Shown: in pieces, positions 26,584-35,311 of the stretch
Numbering within the stretch: position 1 is the first letter of the stretch
Layout: the number at the start of each line of letters is the position of its first letter
Assembly: GCA_002709075.1 (NCBI GenBank)
Contig: PAPV01000015.1
Coordinates: 1 to 64,000, forward strand
Source of the DNA: Rhodospirillaceae bacterium
Lineage (GTDB): Bacteria; Pseudomonadota; Alphaproteobacteria; MPNO01; UBA2964
Direction of reading: 5' to 3'
DNA length: 64,000 nucleotides
Position numbers and translations under genes: made by a program
The notes under the pieces: model-generated
What the model was told of the DNA's origin: nothing
Seen by the model: only the letters and a program-made list of their open reading frames with translations
Database searches by the model: none

Positions 26584-27504
26584 ATGATAGTTTTTTCAAA
26601 TTCTATAACCATGCCAGTTTCTCTCAAAAACAAAAGTTTTAAAAAACCTACTCATCAAGTTTTTGAACCTAAAATTCGCCTTGCACCTGTGATTTTTGCT
26701 TCGCCACATAGCGGACGTGAATATCCGAATGACTTTATCTCAATTTCTAAGCTAGGCGCTTTAGCACTCCGCAGTACAGAGGATAGTTTTGTTGACCAAC
26801 TATTTTCTGATGCGCCAACCTTCGGAATGCCAATTCTTCAAGCAAATTTTCCACGGGCTTACGTTGATCCCAATAGAGAACCATTCGAACTAGATCCGTC
26901 CATGTTTTCAGATGATTTGCCAAAATATGTAAATACCTCCTCCCGCAGAGTGGCTGCTGGAATTGGAACAATTGCAAAGGTGGTTTCATCGGGTCAAAAC
27001 ATTTATGTTGGAAAAATTAAATTTTCAGAAGCGGTTAAAAGAATAAATCTTTACTATCGCCCGTACCACAAATCACTTCGCAAACTTCTTACTGAGACTC
27101 GCAAAGCATCCGGCGGCTATTTGCTAGTCGATTGCCACTCAATGCCATCGATTGGAGGACCGAATGATGCTGACAATGGGAAACGACGAGCAGACTTTGT
27201 TTTAGGTAATAGGTTCGGAAATGCATGTGGATCAAATCTTACAATGCGCGTTGCTGAATGTATTTCCTCACTTGGTTATAGTGTAAGTCATAATAACCCG
27301 TTTTCTGGCGGGTTCACCACTCAGCATTATGGCCGTCCCTCGGATAGGTTACATACACTTCAAATTGAAATTAATCGGGGGCTATACATGGATGAAAAAA
27401 CCATAAAACCTTCGCCAAATTTACAAATCCTCAAAAGGGACATTAACCACCTTATAGAGATGTTTAGGAGTATTAAACCTAAGGACTTAGCAAGTGATTG
27501 CTAA
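26584..27504 (+). CDS. N-formylglutamate amidohydrolase family protein
   Basis: A 306-residue zinc hydrolase of the N-formylglutamate amidohydrolase family (PF05013), which frees glutamate from formylglutamate at the end of histidine degradation or acts on related N-acyl amino acids. ASPHSGREYP near the start and LVDCHSMPS in the middle supply the metal-binding region, and LQIEINRGLYMDE is the typical late motif. The start is uncertain: TTG at 26560, ATG at 26584 and ATG at 26611 are all in frame. No other hut genes are seen nearby. It marks the chromosomal side of the tRNA-Val junction. Confidence 0.85.
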   Translation: MIVFSNSITMPVSLKNKSFKKPTHQVFEPKIRLAPVIFASPHSGREYPNDFISISKLGALALRSTEDSFVDQLFSDAPTFGMPILQANFPRAYVDPNREPFELDPSMFSDDLPKYVNTSSRRVAAGIGTIAKVVSSGQNIYVGKIKFSEAVKRINLYYRPYHKSLRKLLTETRKASGGYLLVDCHSMPSIGGPNDADNGKRRADFVLGNRFGNACGSNLTMRVAECISSLGYSVSHNNPFSGGFTTQHYGRPSDRLHTLQIEINRGLYMDEKTIKPSPNLQILKRDINHLIEMFRSIKPKDLASDC

Positions 27505-27929
27505 TATTTTGTTACTTATCAAATTTTGGCTACACTTAGTATTCAAACCGCAGGGCAACCAGGAGCTCATAAACTTTTACAACAAAAATATTGTGCCATG
27601 TGTTAAAACGTAGGTATTCTAAAAAAATGTTCATTAGTGCTTAATTTTGATGGGCATCCAAAATTAACCCTTGCTGTGATTTTAAATGTCGGACTTATTG
27701 ATTTTTTTAAGTTCACTCAAACACCAGCGACCTAAATAAAAGAGCTCCGATCAAATCAACTGTAAGAAATATCGTCCAAGACGTCAGCCTATGTATTTGT
27801 TTATAAATAGCTTCCTATTATATACCTCTGGTGGCCAACTCAGTACTGCCTCTCCAGTATCTATCATTTTATATCGATTAATATTAAAACGAGATCCGGC
27901 TAGGATGAAAAGAAATTTTTGTAAAAAAA
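27505..27929. other. Intergenic region, 425 bases, with a possible decayed small ORF
   Basis: No intact gene, tRNA or clear terminator is seen. On the minus strand 27867-27784 reads MIDTGEAVLSWPPEVYNRK to a stop, and a second frame (about 27815-27713) reads YKQIHRLTSWTIFLTVDLIG then LLFRSLVFE. Joined by a frameshift they would make a small membrane protein of about 55 residues, so this may be a pseudogene, but chance cannot be excluded. Confidence 0.35.
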
Positions 27930-28778
27930 TCAGAAGGAGGCCTTAAGAGTCATTGCAAGTTTATCATTATGGTTAAGTGCCCATAGGTTAGCAGACTTTC
28001 CGTCATTGTCTGCGCAACCTTGAATCTTAAATACATGCGTATCATAAAGCGGGGAAACTGCACGCACGGAAATATCTTTCAGCAGTTTATTTGATAACTG
28101 GTGTCGAAATAAATCCATTAACAATATCTGGGTTAATGGTCCATGCACTAAGAGCCCTGGATAATTCTCAACCTCCATTACATACTTTCTATCGTAATGA
28201 ATACGGTGACTATTCATGGTTAAAGCAGAAAAACGAAATAAAAGCACAGGTGTGGGTTCTACGTCTCTTGACCAAACTGCAGGAAAAGGTGCAGACGGCA
28301 AAATATCATAAGTCAAAGAGGTCTTCGCTTCCTCACGATACACCACATCCTGAATTTCAGTCACAGCAATGCCGTTGTTTCCTTCTATTTCATGCTTTAA
28401 CTTTAAAAATACTAAATCACCGGTTTTGCCAACTTTTGGCGTAACGGCCTCAATTGTTGTAGTTTTTTTGATCCATTCTCCAACATAAATCGGTTTGTGA
28501 TAAGTTGCTTTGGTACCTGCCCACATTCTGCGCGGTAAATCGATTGGCGGCAAAAACTCTCCACGTTTGGGGTGTCCATCAGATCCAGTTTCGCATAGCT
28601 TAACGATTTCGTGAAAATAAATTACATGCCACCCCTGGGGAATTGTATCACCCTCTTTCAAAGGAGGATCATCACGATTGAGAGTGGCTGAAAGTGCATC
28701 AGCATGATTGGAAGTAACCAAAGCATTGCTGCTCTCTTTTTTACCGACCCAATCAATATATCGGTCTTTCGTAATCAT
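27930..28778 (-). CDS. HTD2/MaoC-type enoyl-CoA hydratase (mesaconyl-C4-CoA hydratase-like)
   Basis: A 282-residue double hot-dog protein. The N-terminal half has the FAS1-type dehydratase pattern (LPRRMWAGTKATYHKPIYVGE) and the C-terminal half the second hot-dog with RFSALTMNSHRIHYDRKYV followed by VHGPLTQILL. This arrangement is found in HTD2-like enzymes such as mesaconyl-C4-CoA hydratase and itaconyl-CoA hydratase. It overlaps the CoA-transferase gene by four bases and is the third gene of an acyl-CoA operon, where it would hydrate the unsaturated CoA ester. Substrate inferred only. Confidence 0.8.
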   Translation of the reverse strand: MITKDRYIDWVGKKESSNALVTSNHADALSATLNRDDPPLKEGDTIPQGWHVIYFHEIVKLCETGSDGHPKRGEFLPPIDLPRRMWAGTKATYHKPIYVGEWIKKTTTIEAVTPKVGKTGDLVFLKLKHEIEGNNGIAVTEIQDVVYREEAKTSLTYDILPSAPFPAVWSRDVEPTPVLLFRFSALTMNSHRIHYDRKYVMEVENYPGLLVHGPLTQILLMDLFRHQLSNKLLKDISVRAVSPLYDTHVFKIQGCADNDGKSANLWALNHNDKLAMTLKASF

Positions 28779-29902
28779 ACTGAAAATTCTCTCCTTATTT
28801 CCTCTGAATGTTGACCAATTGCTGGAATAGGACCGAGGACCCTTGGTGTTTCATCCATAGTTACAGGGGGGGCCACCATAGAAACCTTACCAGTCGGACT
28901 ATCAACTTCTACCCTACGTAATGCCGAATGGTGCGACAAACCCTCAACATCATTAACTTCGCCAAACGCAATTCCTGCACAACGCAATTTTTCTAGCAGC
29001 ACAGTTCTCGAAGTCGAACCGAATACCTTATTCAAAATTTTATTAAGGGCTTTACGATTTTTGCACCTTAATTCATTGTTACAAAAACGTTGATCCTCGA
29101 TCATGTCGGATCTCTCTAAAACTTCAAGGCAGAATCGAGTCCACTCGCGTTCATTTTGAATAGAAATCAGAACTTCACTTTTATCTGCTGTTGGATAAGC
29201 ACCATACGGCGCAATAGATGGATGATTAAGCCCCACACGGTTAGGAATTTTACCGGCATAATCATAAGTTAATAACGGAACGTTCATCCAGTCGGCCATT
29301 CCCTCAAATAAAGAAGTCTTTATCGATGTCCCTTTTCCAGTATGCTCTCGATCTATAATAGCTTCCAAAACCGCCATATATGCGTACATTCCACATGCGA
29401 TATCACAAGCAGATACTCCAACACGCCCGGGTCCTTCTGGACGACCAGTAACGGAACACAGTCCAGTTTCTGCCTGAATCAACAAATCATATGCTTTCAT
29501 TTCTGCATATTCATCTGATTGACCGTAGCCTGAAATATCGACAGTAATCAAACGCGGATAGCGGGAACGCAATACGCGAGAGTCCAATCCGGACCGGGCA
29601 GCAGCGCCCGGAGCAAGATTTTGTATAAATACATCCGATTTTGATATAATAGTTTGCAACAAGGATGCATCGTCTTTATTTTTTATATTCAAAACCAGCG
29701 ACTCTTTACCTCGGTTGAGCCATACAAAGTAGGCACTTTCGCCATGCACTGCACTATCATAGCCTCTCGCGAAATCACCTTCGGCACGCTCTATTTTAAT
29801 TACCCGCGCCCCGGCATCAGCCAGTCTTGACGAACAATAAGGTGCTGCGACTGCTTGTTCAAGCGAGACAACAAGTTTTCCTTTTAGTGGTAAACTCGCC
29901 AT
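28775..29902 (-). CDS. CaiB/BaiF family CoA-transferase (class III)
   Basis: A 375-residue class III CoA-transferase. Signature regions are ADAGARVIKIERAEGDFARG, VWLNRGKESLVLNIK and VSACDIACGMYAYMAVLEAI, where the Asp is the residue that forms the covalent aspartyl-CoA intermediate. The enzyme moves CoA between an acyl-CoA and a free acid. GGGGG lies five bases before the ATG at 29902; a GTG six bases upstream is less likely. It sits between the acyl-CoA dehydrogenase (9-base gap) and the hydratase (4-base overlap), so it probably activates the acid that those enzymes process. Confidence 0.88.
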   Translation of the reverse strand: MASLPLKGKLVVSLEQAVAAPYCSSRLADAGARVIKIERAEGDFARGYDSAVHGESAYFVWLNRGKESLVLNIKNKDDASLLQTIISKSDVFIQNLAPGAAARSGLDSRVLRSRYPRLITVDISGYGQSDEYAEMKAYDLLIQAETGLCSVTGRPEGPGRVGVSACDIACGMYAYMAVLEAIIDREHTGKGTSIKTSLFEGMADWMNVPLLTYDYAGKIPNRVGLNHPSIAPYGAYPTADKSEVLISIQNEREWTRFCLEVLERSDMIEDQRFCNNELRCKNRKALNKILNKVFGSTSRTVLLEKLRCAGIAFGEVNDVEGLSHHSALRRVEVDSPTGKVSMVAPPVTMDETPRVLGPIPAIGQHSEEIRREFSV

Positions 29903-29911
29903 TTTCACCCC

Positions 29912-31066
29912 CTAAAAAGATCTCGGCAATCCGAGAACGTGCTCAGCAAGATACGAAAGTACCAAGTTGGTTGAAATAGGAGCTATGCGGTAGAGACGCG
30001 TCTCGCGAAACTTTCTTTCAACATCATACTCTTCAGCGAAAGCAAAACCTCCGTGCGTCTGCATGCAGGTGTCAGCCGCCTTCCAACTAGCCTCCGCCGC
30101 CAAGTACTTGGCCATATTTGCCTCAGCAGCACAATTTCCACTACTTTCGTACAGCATTGCAGCTCGCTTAACCATAAGATCTGCCGATTCGGTTTGCGCA
30201 TAAACCTCAGCAATTGGGAATTGAATACCTTGATTTTGCCCTATTGGTCTTCCAAAAACGGTTCTCTCGTTAGCATACCCTGTTGCTTTTTCTATAAACC
30301 AGCGTGCGTCTCCTATACACTCCGCAGCGATTAAAATTCGTTCTGCATTCATTCCGGATAAAATATATCTAAATCCTTTTCCTTCTTCACCTACAAGAGA
30401 ATCTGCCGGAATACGCAAATTATCGAAAAAAACCTCAGTTGTAGCATGATTAATCATTGTACGAATTGGCCGAATAGTAAGGCCGTTCCCAAGAGCTTTA
30501 CGCATATCTATCAAGAATACTGATAACCCATCAGTACGTTTTTCTACTTCATTGCGCGGTGTTGTTCGCGCGAGCAGCAACATTAGGTCTGAGTGCTCCG
30601 CACGCGATGTCCAAATTTTTTGGCCACTCACTATATAAGTATTGTCGCCATCCTTAGTCGCTGTGGTTTGCAGGCTTAGCGTATCGGTGCCACTGGTGGG
30701 TTCAGTTACACCAAATGCCTGCAAGCGTAATTCTCCTGTCGCGATTTTAGGTAAATATGTCTGCTTTTGATGAATTGTTCCATGTCTAAGAACGGTACCC
30801 ATGGTATACATTTGAGCATGACAAGCACCCCCATTGCCCCCAGATTTCTGGATCTCTTCCATAATTGCGCAGGCCGCAGAAATATCTAGACCACTGCCTC
30901 CAAATTCCTCGGGTATCAAAACGGAGAGATAACCCCCTTCCGTTAATTCCTTGACGAACTCCGTTGGGTAAGCCCTGTCACGATCTAATTTTTGCCAATA
31001 TTCACCTGTGAATTTCTTACACAAACGAGAAACTGCTTCCCGAATTTCATTGTAATCTTGTGTCAT
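29912..31066 (-). CDS. Acyl-CoA dehydrogenase
   Basis: A 384-residue flavoprotein. FAD/substrate motifs include QAFGVTEPTSGTDTLSLQ and KIWTSRAEHSDLMLLLART, and the C-terminal motif is THGGFAFAEEYDVERKFRETRLYRI. The usual catalytic Glu of short/medium-chain enzymes in YEGT is replaced by APIST. A Glu in GMNAERILIAAE matches the helix position used by isovaleryl- and long-chain acyl-CoA dehydrogenases, so that residue is the likely base. First gene of the acyl-CoA operon, with AAGGAAG before the ATG; electrons would go to ETF. Confidence 0.9.
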   Translation of the reverse strand: MTQDYNEIREAVSRLCKKFTGEYWQKLDRDRAYPTEFVKELTEGGYLSVLIPEEFGGSGLDISAACAIMEEIQKSGGNGGACHAQMYTMGTVLRHGTIHQKQTYLPKIATGELRLQAFGVTEPTSGTDTLSLQTTATKDGDNTYIVSGQKIWTSRAEHSDLMLLLARTTPRNEVEKRTDGLSVFLIDMRKALGNGLTIRPIRTMINHATTEVFFDNLRIPADSLVGEEGKGFRYILSGMNAERILIAAECIGDARWFIEKATGYANERTVFGRPIGQNQGIQFPIAEVYAQTESADLMVKRAAMLYESSGNCAAEANMAKYLAAEASWKAADTCMQTHGGFAFAEEYDVERKFRETRLYRIAPISTNLVLSYLAEHVLGLPRSF

Positions 31067-31193
31067 AAGTCTTCCTTAGAATGTGCATTTTGGGTTTTTA
31101 ACGGTTGAAAAGCTTTCAGCCAAGGTTTTTGAGTATTAAGATCCTCTATTATGTAATAAAAACTAATTCTTTTTCCACATTATGGAGATAAAA

Positions 31194-32366
31194 ATGCCTG
31201 TGATTAATCGCATAGCAGAATTTGCAAACGAAATGACAGAATGGCGTCACCGTATTCACGCCAACCCAGAAACCGCCTTTGAGGAATATAATACAGCTGA
31301 TTTTGTCTCCGAAAAACTAAAAAGTTTTGGAATAACGGTTAATAGAGGACTAGCACGGACCGGTGTAGTTGGAACACTTATAGGAAATCAAGGTAAGGGG
31401 CCAGGTATTGGACTGAGAGCCGATATGGATGCGCTTAATATAGAAGAACGAAGTTCCCATGAATATGCCTCAAAAGTTTCAGGCAAAATGCATGCTTGCG
31501 GACATGATGGACACACATCTATGTTACTGGGCGCCGCAAAGTACTTGTCTGAAACGCGCAATTTTTCCGGCCGGGTACAATTTATTTTTCAACCAGCAGA
31601 GGAATTCGCTGGCGGAGGAAGAGAAATGGTTCAAGATGGGTTATTCGACAAATTTCCTGTAGATACTGTCTGGGGTATGCACAATTTTCCAGGGCAAAAA
31701 CTAGGTACTTTTGCTGTCTGCCAAGGCCCTGCAATGGCGGCAGCAGACACTTTTGACATTTCATTACGCGGGTCAGGCACCCACGCTGGTTTTCCCAATA
31801 CGGGAACTGACGTAGTAGTAGCTGCTGCCCATGTAATTTCAATGCTGCAAACAATAGTAAGTCGGCGAGTTGATCCTGTAGAATCGGTCGTGTGTTCAGT
31901 GACGCAAGTAAACGCAGGTGACACCTACAATGTAATTCCTGATAATGTTTCATTGCGCGGTACAGTTAGAACTTTAAAGTCTGGACTTCAGGACGATGTT
32001 GAGAAGGCTATTAAACAAATAATTCTCGGTACAAAAACAAGCTTCCATCTTGATGAGGTGAAACTAAAATACACACGTGGATACCCACCCACAGTCAATG
32101 ATGTAACGGAGAGTGTTTTTGCAGCCGAGGTTGCTGCAGATGTTGTAGGGCGGAATAACGTCGATATTACCCAGTCGCCAAAAATGGCAGCAGAAGATTT
32201 TTCATTCATGCTTAACGAACGGCCAGGTTGTTATATTTGGCTTGGGAATGGAACAGGGGAAAATATTGCTCATTTGCACAACCCTTATTACGATTTCAAT
32301 GATGAAGCACTTGCAATAGGAGCAAGTTACTGGGCAAGGCTCGTCGAAATGAGACTCTCAAAATAA
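31194..32366 (+). CDS. M20 family amidohydrolase (hippurate hydrolase / IAA-amino acid hydrolase-like)
   Basis: A 390-residue metallo-amidase. Metal ligands are in HACGHDGHTSMLLGAAK, FQPAEEFAGGG and WGMHNFPG, with a late His in IAHLHNPYYDFND; the dimerisation lid domain lies between about 185 and 300. Members cleave N-acyl amino acids. The ATG at 31194 is chosen because GGAG lies six bases upstream; the ATG at 31182 overlaps that site. A small membrane protein gene begins three bases after its stop. Divergent from the acyl-CoA operon. Confidence 0.9.
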   Translation: MPVINRIAEFANEMTEWRHRIHANPETAFEEYNTADFVSEKLKSFGITVNRGLARTGVVGTLIGNQGKGPGIGLRADMDALNIEERSSHEYASKVSGKMHACGHDGHTSMLLGAAKYLSETRNFSGRVQFIFQPAEEFAGGGREMVQDGLFDKFPVDTVWGMHNFPGQKLGTFAVCQGPAMAAADTFDISLRGSGTHAGFPNTGTDVVVAAAHVISMLQTIVSRRVDPVESVVCSVTQVNAGDTYNVIPDNVSLRGTVRTLKSGLQDDVEKAIKQIILGTKTSFHLDEVKLKYTRGYPPTVNDVTESVFAAEVAADVVGRNNVDITQSPKMAAEDFSFMLNERPGCYIWLGNGTGENIAHLHNPYYDFNDEALAIGASYWARLVEMRLSK

Positions 32367-32368
32367 AA

Positions 32369-32647
32369 TTGTTTAAACGCCAATTCATGACCGAAGAAGA
32401 AGATAACATTCAACCCCGCCAGCAAAAAGTTTTGGAACGACCAATGCAAATTCCAATTGATCATGCGCTATACCGTAATGCGCCAAAAATTTCAATAATC
32501 GCCGGAGTTGTCTGTGCTGCCTCAATTTATATATTTGGCGATACGCCAGGGTGGATGCCACCATTTCTAGGCGTGGTGATTGCGGTAGTGATAAATAGAA
32601 TATTGAGACCCAAAACACGGGGTTTTAATATTGAGGATGAAATATAA
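32369..32647 (+). CDS. Small membrane protein, unknown function
   Basis: A 92-residue protein with a charged N terminus and two adjacent hydrophobic segments (ISIIAGVVCAASIYIFG and PPFLGVVIAVVINRIL), ending in an acidic tail. The first codon is TTG; an ATG 18 bases later (32387) is equally plausible. It follows the M20 amidase by three bases and is probably co-transcribed. No family recognised. Confidence 0.6.
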   Translation: MFKRQFMTEEEDNIQPRQQKVLERPMQIPIDHALYRNAPKISIIAGVVCAASIYIFGDTPGWMPPFLGVVIAVVINRILRPKTRGFNIEDEI

Positions 32648-32767
32648 TCATCAATCCATAAATTTCAGTAATTTAAATAACCGAAATTTTACTGCAAACT
32701 TACCGAAAAACCAGAATAAGTTTTTTCCAAGCGAGTCAAAAACTGAAAATTATAGTTGCAAAACAGT

Positions 32768-33598
32768 TCATCCTCCGATTAATGCTTGTTCGGACGCCTT
32801 TAAGTGATGGTGCAATAAATCAATAAAAATTTCCGGTTTCTCAAATGCTATTTGATGGCCAATGCCGTCTATTATCTCATACCGAATACCTGGATATGCG
32901 AGCGCAATCTGACGCACAAACTCCTCTGGTGCAGATTTATCGTCTGATCCCGCTACAATCATTGCCGGCACTTTTAAATGTTCAACATAATCAAAAATAT
33001 TTGTTCTCACTAATGCACCAAATAGCTTTAGATATCCAGGTATTTGTATCCCTCGAGCAAACTCGATCGCTCGGCTCACAACCACTGGATCTGCATCAGG
33101 AGAGAGTGAATTAGGTGTACGCTTTTCTGCAAAACCATCGGCACCTAACTCTCTTAATTCGTTCGTCCTCTCAGCAAGAAGCGTTCTCTGTTCTTGCACA
33201 GACAATTTACCATTCCCGATTACAGCCTCCGCCAGAGTCAATGACAACAAACGGTCCGAATAGCTTTGGTGAAATTTTGCCGCAATACAAGTTCCAACAG
33301 AATGACCCATCAAGTGGCAATGTTTTATTTCCAACGCATCAATAAATCGTAATGCAACTTCTGTGTAATCTGCAATTTCTGGCGATTCAATCTGCATCGC
33401 TGTCGACTCACCGTAACCGGGTGCATCCCAACCAATCACCCTATATGCCTTCGCGAGACTATTATAATGAGGCAACCAACTTTCTGACCGGCCTCCAAGA
33501 CCATGCAAAATAATAAGAGGAGTACCCGAGCCAGCCTCACGATATGAGATTTTCTGGCTTTTTCCTACATCAATAGTTTTAAGAACCGGAAGGGACAT
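32768..33598 (-). CDS. Alpha/beta-fold hydrolase
   Basis: A 276-residue serine hydrolase with the oxyanion segment ILHGLGGRSESW, the nucleophile elbow GHSVGT, the acid in IVAGSDDKSAPEEF and the His in IDGIGHQIAFE. It resembles 3-oxoadipate enol-lactonase, meta-cleavage hydrolase and haloperoxidase-like members; the sequence does not discriminate. AAGGAG precedes the ATG. Divergent from the gamma-glutamyltransferase operon. Confidence 0.85.
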   Translation of the reverse strand: MSLPVLKTIDVGKSQKISYREAGSGTPLIILHGLGGRSESWLPHYNSLAKAYRVIGWDAPGYGESTAMQIESPEIADYTEVALRFIDALEIKHCHLMGHSVGTCIAAKFHQSYSDRLLSLTLAEAVIGNGKLSVQEQRTLLAERTNELRELGADGFAEKRTPNSLSPDADPVVVSRAIEFARGIQIPGYLKLFGALVRTNIFDYVEHLKVPAMIVAGSDDKSAPEEFVRQIALAYPGIRYEIIDGIGHQIAFEKPEIFIDLLHHHLKASEQALIGG

Positions 33599-33724
33599 AA
33601 TCTAATCTCCTTAAAAGAAAATAGGCTTATCTTACCCTTACTTACGATAAGGTCTACCGGAATGTACATTGACAACACGTACAGCCACGCCATGATAGAT
33701 AATCATCAAGTCTAGGAATATTAA

Positions 33725-35311
33725 ATGACAAATATAGATGAATTTGCGGGAGAAAAAATGCCACGATCTCCAGTGTACGGAACTAAGCATATGGTGGTCT
33801 CGGGGCACTCACTTGCTTCCACCGCGGGGGTAAGAACACTAGAGGCGGGAGGGTCTTTGATTGATGCAATGATTGTAACCTCTTCGGTATTATGTACTGT
33901 TTTGCCACATGCTACGAGTTTGGGTGGAGACGCTTTTTTGATCTACTACGATGCTGAGTCGGAAAAATTAATAGGACTTAACGCTTCAGGATATTCACCC
34001 GCGGGGGCAACAGCAGATTTTTTTAAAGATGGGATGATATTACGGGGACCTCTCTCCGTCTCTACTCCCGGCATTGTTCGCGCATGGGAAGTACTGCATC
34101 AACGTTATGGAAAAATGGATTGGGCTGACCTGTTTATTCCGTCTTTGGACCTAGCTGCAAATGGACATCCATTGTCACGCGTTCTCGCATCAGCTTTAAA
34201 CATTTTTAAAAAAGATATTTCAGCAGACAAAGGATGTTCAGATTTGTATCTGCGTGACGGCGTACCAATGAAAGCCGGCGAACTTATAAAACAACCGGCT
34301 TTGGCTAACACAATACAAAAGATTGCTACAGATGGGAGCCCTGCCTTTTACGAAGGTGATATTGCGCAATCGATAGGTAATTACAGCAAAAAATGTGGTG
34401 GCCTGCTCTCTGCTGAAGACTTTAGGGGTTATCAGCCAGAATGGGTGGATGTTTTGAGCACAAACTACAGGGATCATAATGTTTGTGTTATGCCTCCAAA
34501 TTCATACGGCTTTTTAATGCTCATGCAACTCAATGCTATTTCTAGTCTAAGCTCCGAAGATTTGTCAGGCTCTGATGAAGACCGACTGGGCTACCTTATG
34601 ACAGCAGCACGAGTGGCTTTTGACGAAGGAAAATCTTTTATTTGTGACCCAGCAGTCCATCCAGCACCCCTTTCCGATCTTCTCGGAGAAAAAATAACAT
34701 CTAAAATGCGTGATGCTGTAGCTGCTTCTGCGCCTGGTAAACATCAGAATTCCAGTGCTGGCGGCACAAGTTGTATTACGATGATTGACAACAAAGGTAA
34801 CGCTTGTGCAGTTGTACAATCAGTCTTCCATGTTTTTGGATCATCATGGTTAGACCCTGGGACAGGTATTTTAATGAATAATCGAATGACCGGGTTTGAA
34901 ACTGATAAAAACCATCGAAACGTAGTCGAACCCCATAAACGGCCAGCTCACACACTAAATCCTGTCATGGTATTCAAAAATGGCCGGGTAAAGTACTTAA
35001 TGACGACGCCAGGTGGACCAGCACAAACAATTTCCAATGTCCAAATGCTAACTAATGTGGTGGATCGAGGTATGGAACTCTCCGCTGCATTAGAGGCTCC
35101 ACGATGGTCAATTGATGGCGAAGGAAACCCATTGATAGACGATGAATATCCTCAAACTACGATAGATATGTTGGAAAAACGCGGCTTTAAACTTCAAAGG
35201 GCATCAGGTGCATCATATTTTGGGTCTAGCAAATGCATTGAAGTCTTAGAGGGAGGTGTGCTGGCTGGCGCCGCGGATCACAGAAGAGAAGCCTATGCCT
35301 GCGGGCGTTAA
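33725..35311 (+). CDS. Gamma-glutamyltransferase family protein
   Basis: An Ntn-hydrolase of 528 residues. LEAGGSLIDAMIVTSSVL and ATSLGGDAFLIYYDA mark the large-subunit part. SAGGTSCITMIDNKGNA contains the autoprocessing Thr, which becomes the N terminus of the small subunit; GGPAQTISNVQML and EAPRWSIDG follow as usual. No signal peptide is seen, so the enzyme is probably cytoplasmic, unlike E. coli Ggt. The classical THFSVVD is altered to TSCITMID, which suggests a non-glutathione substrate. It overlaps the next gene, an amidohydrolase, by 17 bases. Confidence 0.87.
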   Translation: MTNIDEFAGEKMPRSPVYGTKHMVVSGHSLASTAGVRTLEAGGSLIDAMIVTSSVLCTVLPHATSLGGDAFLIYYDAESEKLIGLNASGYSPAGATADFFKDGMILRGPLSVSTPGIVRAWEVLHQRYGKMDWADLFIPSLDLAANGHPLSRVLASALNIFKKDISADKGCSDLYLRDGVPMKAGELIKQPALANTIQKIATDGSPAFYEGDIAQSIGNYSKKCGGLLSAEDFRGYQPEWVDVLSTNYRDHNVCVMPPNSYGFLMLMQLNAISSLSSEDLSGSDEDRLGYLMTAARVAFDEGKSFICDPAVHPAPLSDLLGEKITSKMRDAVAASAPGKHQNSSAGGTSCITMIDNKGNACAVVQSVFHVFGSSWLDPGTGILMNNRMTGFETDKNHRNVVEPHKRPAHTLNPVMVFKNGRVKYLMTTPGGPAQTISNVQMLTNVVDRGMELSAALEAPRWSIDGEGNPLIDDEYPQTTIDMLEKRGFKLQRASGASYFGSSKCIEVLEGGVLAGAADHRREAYACGR

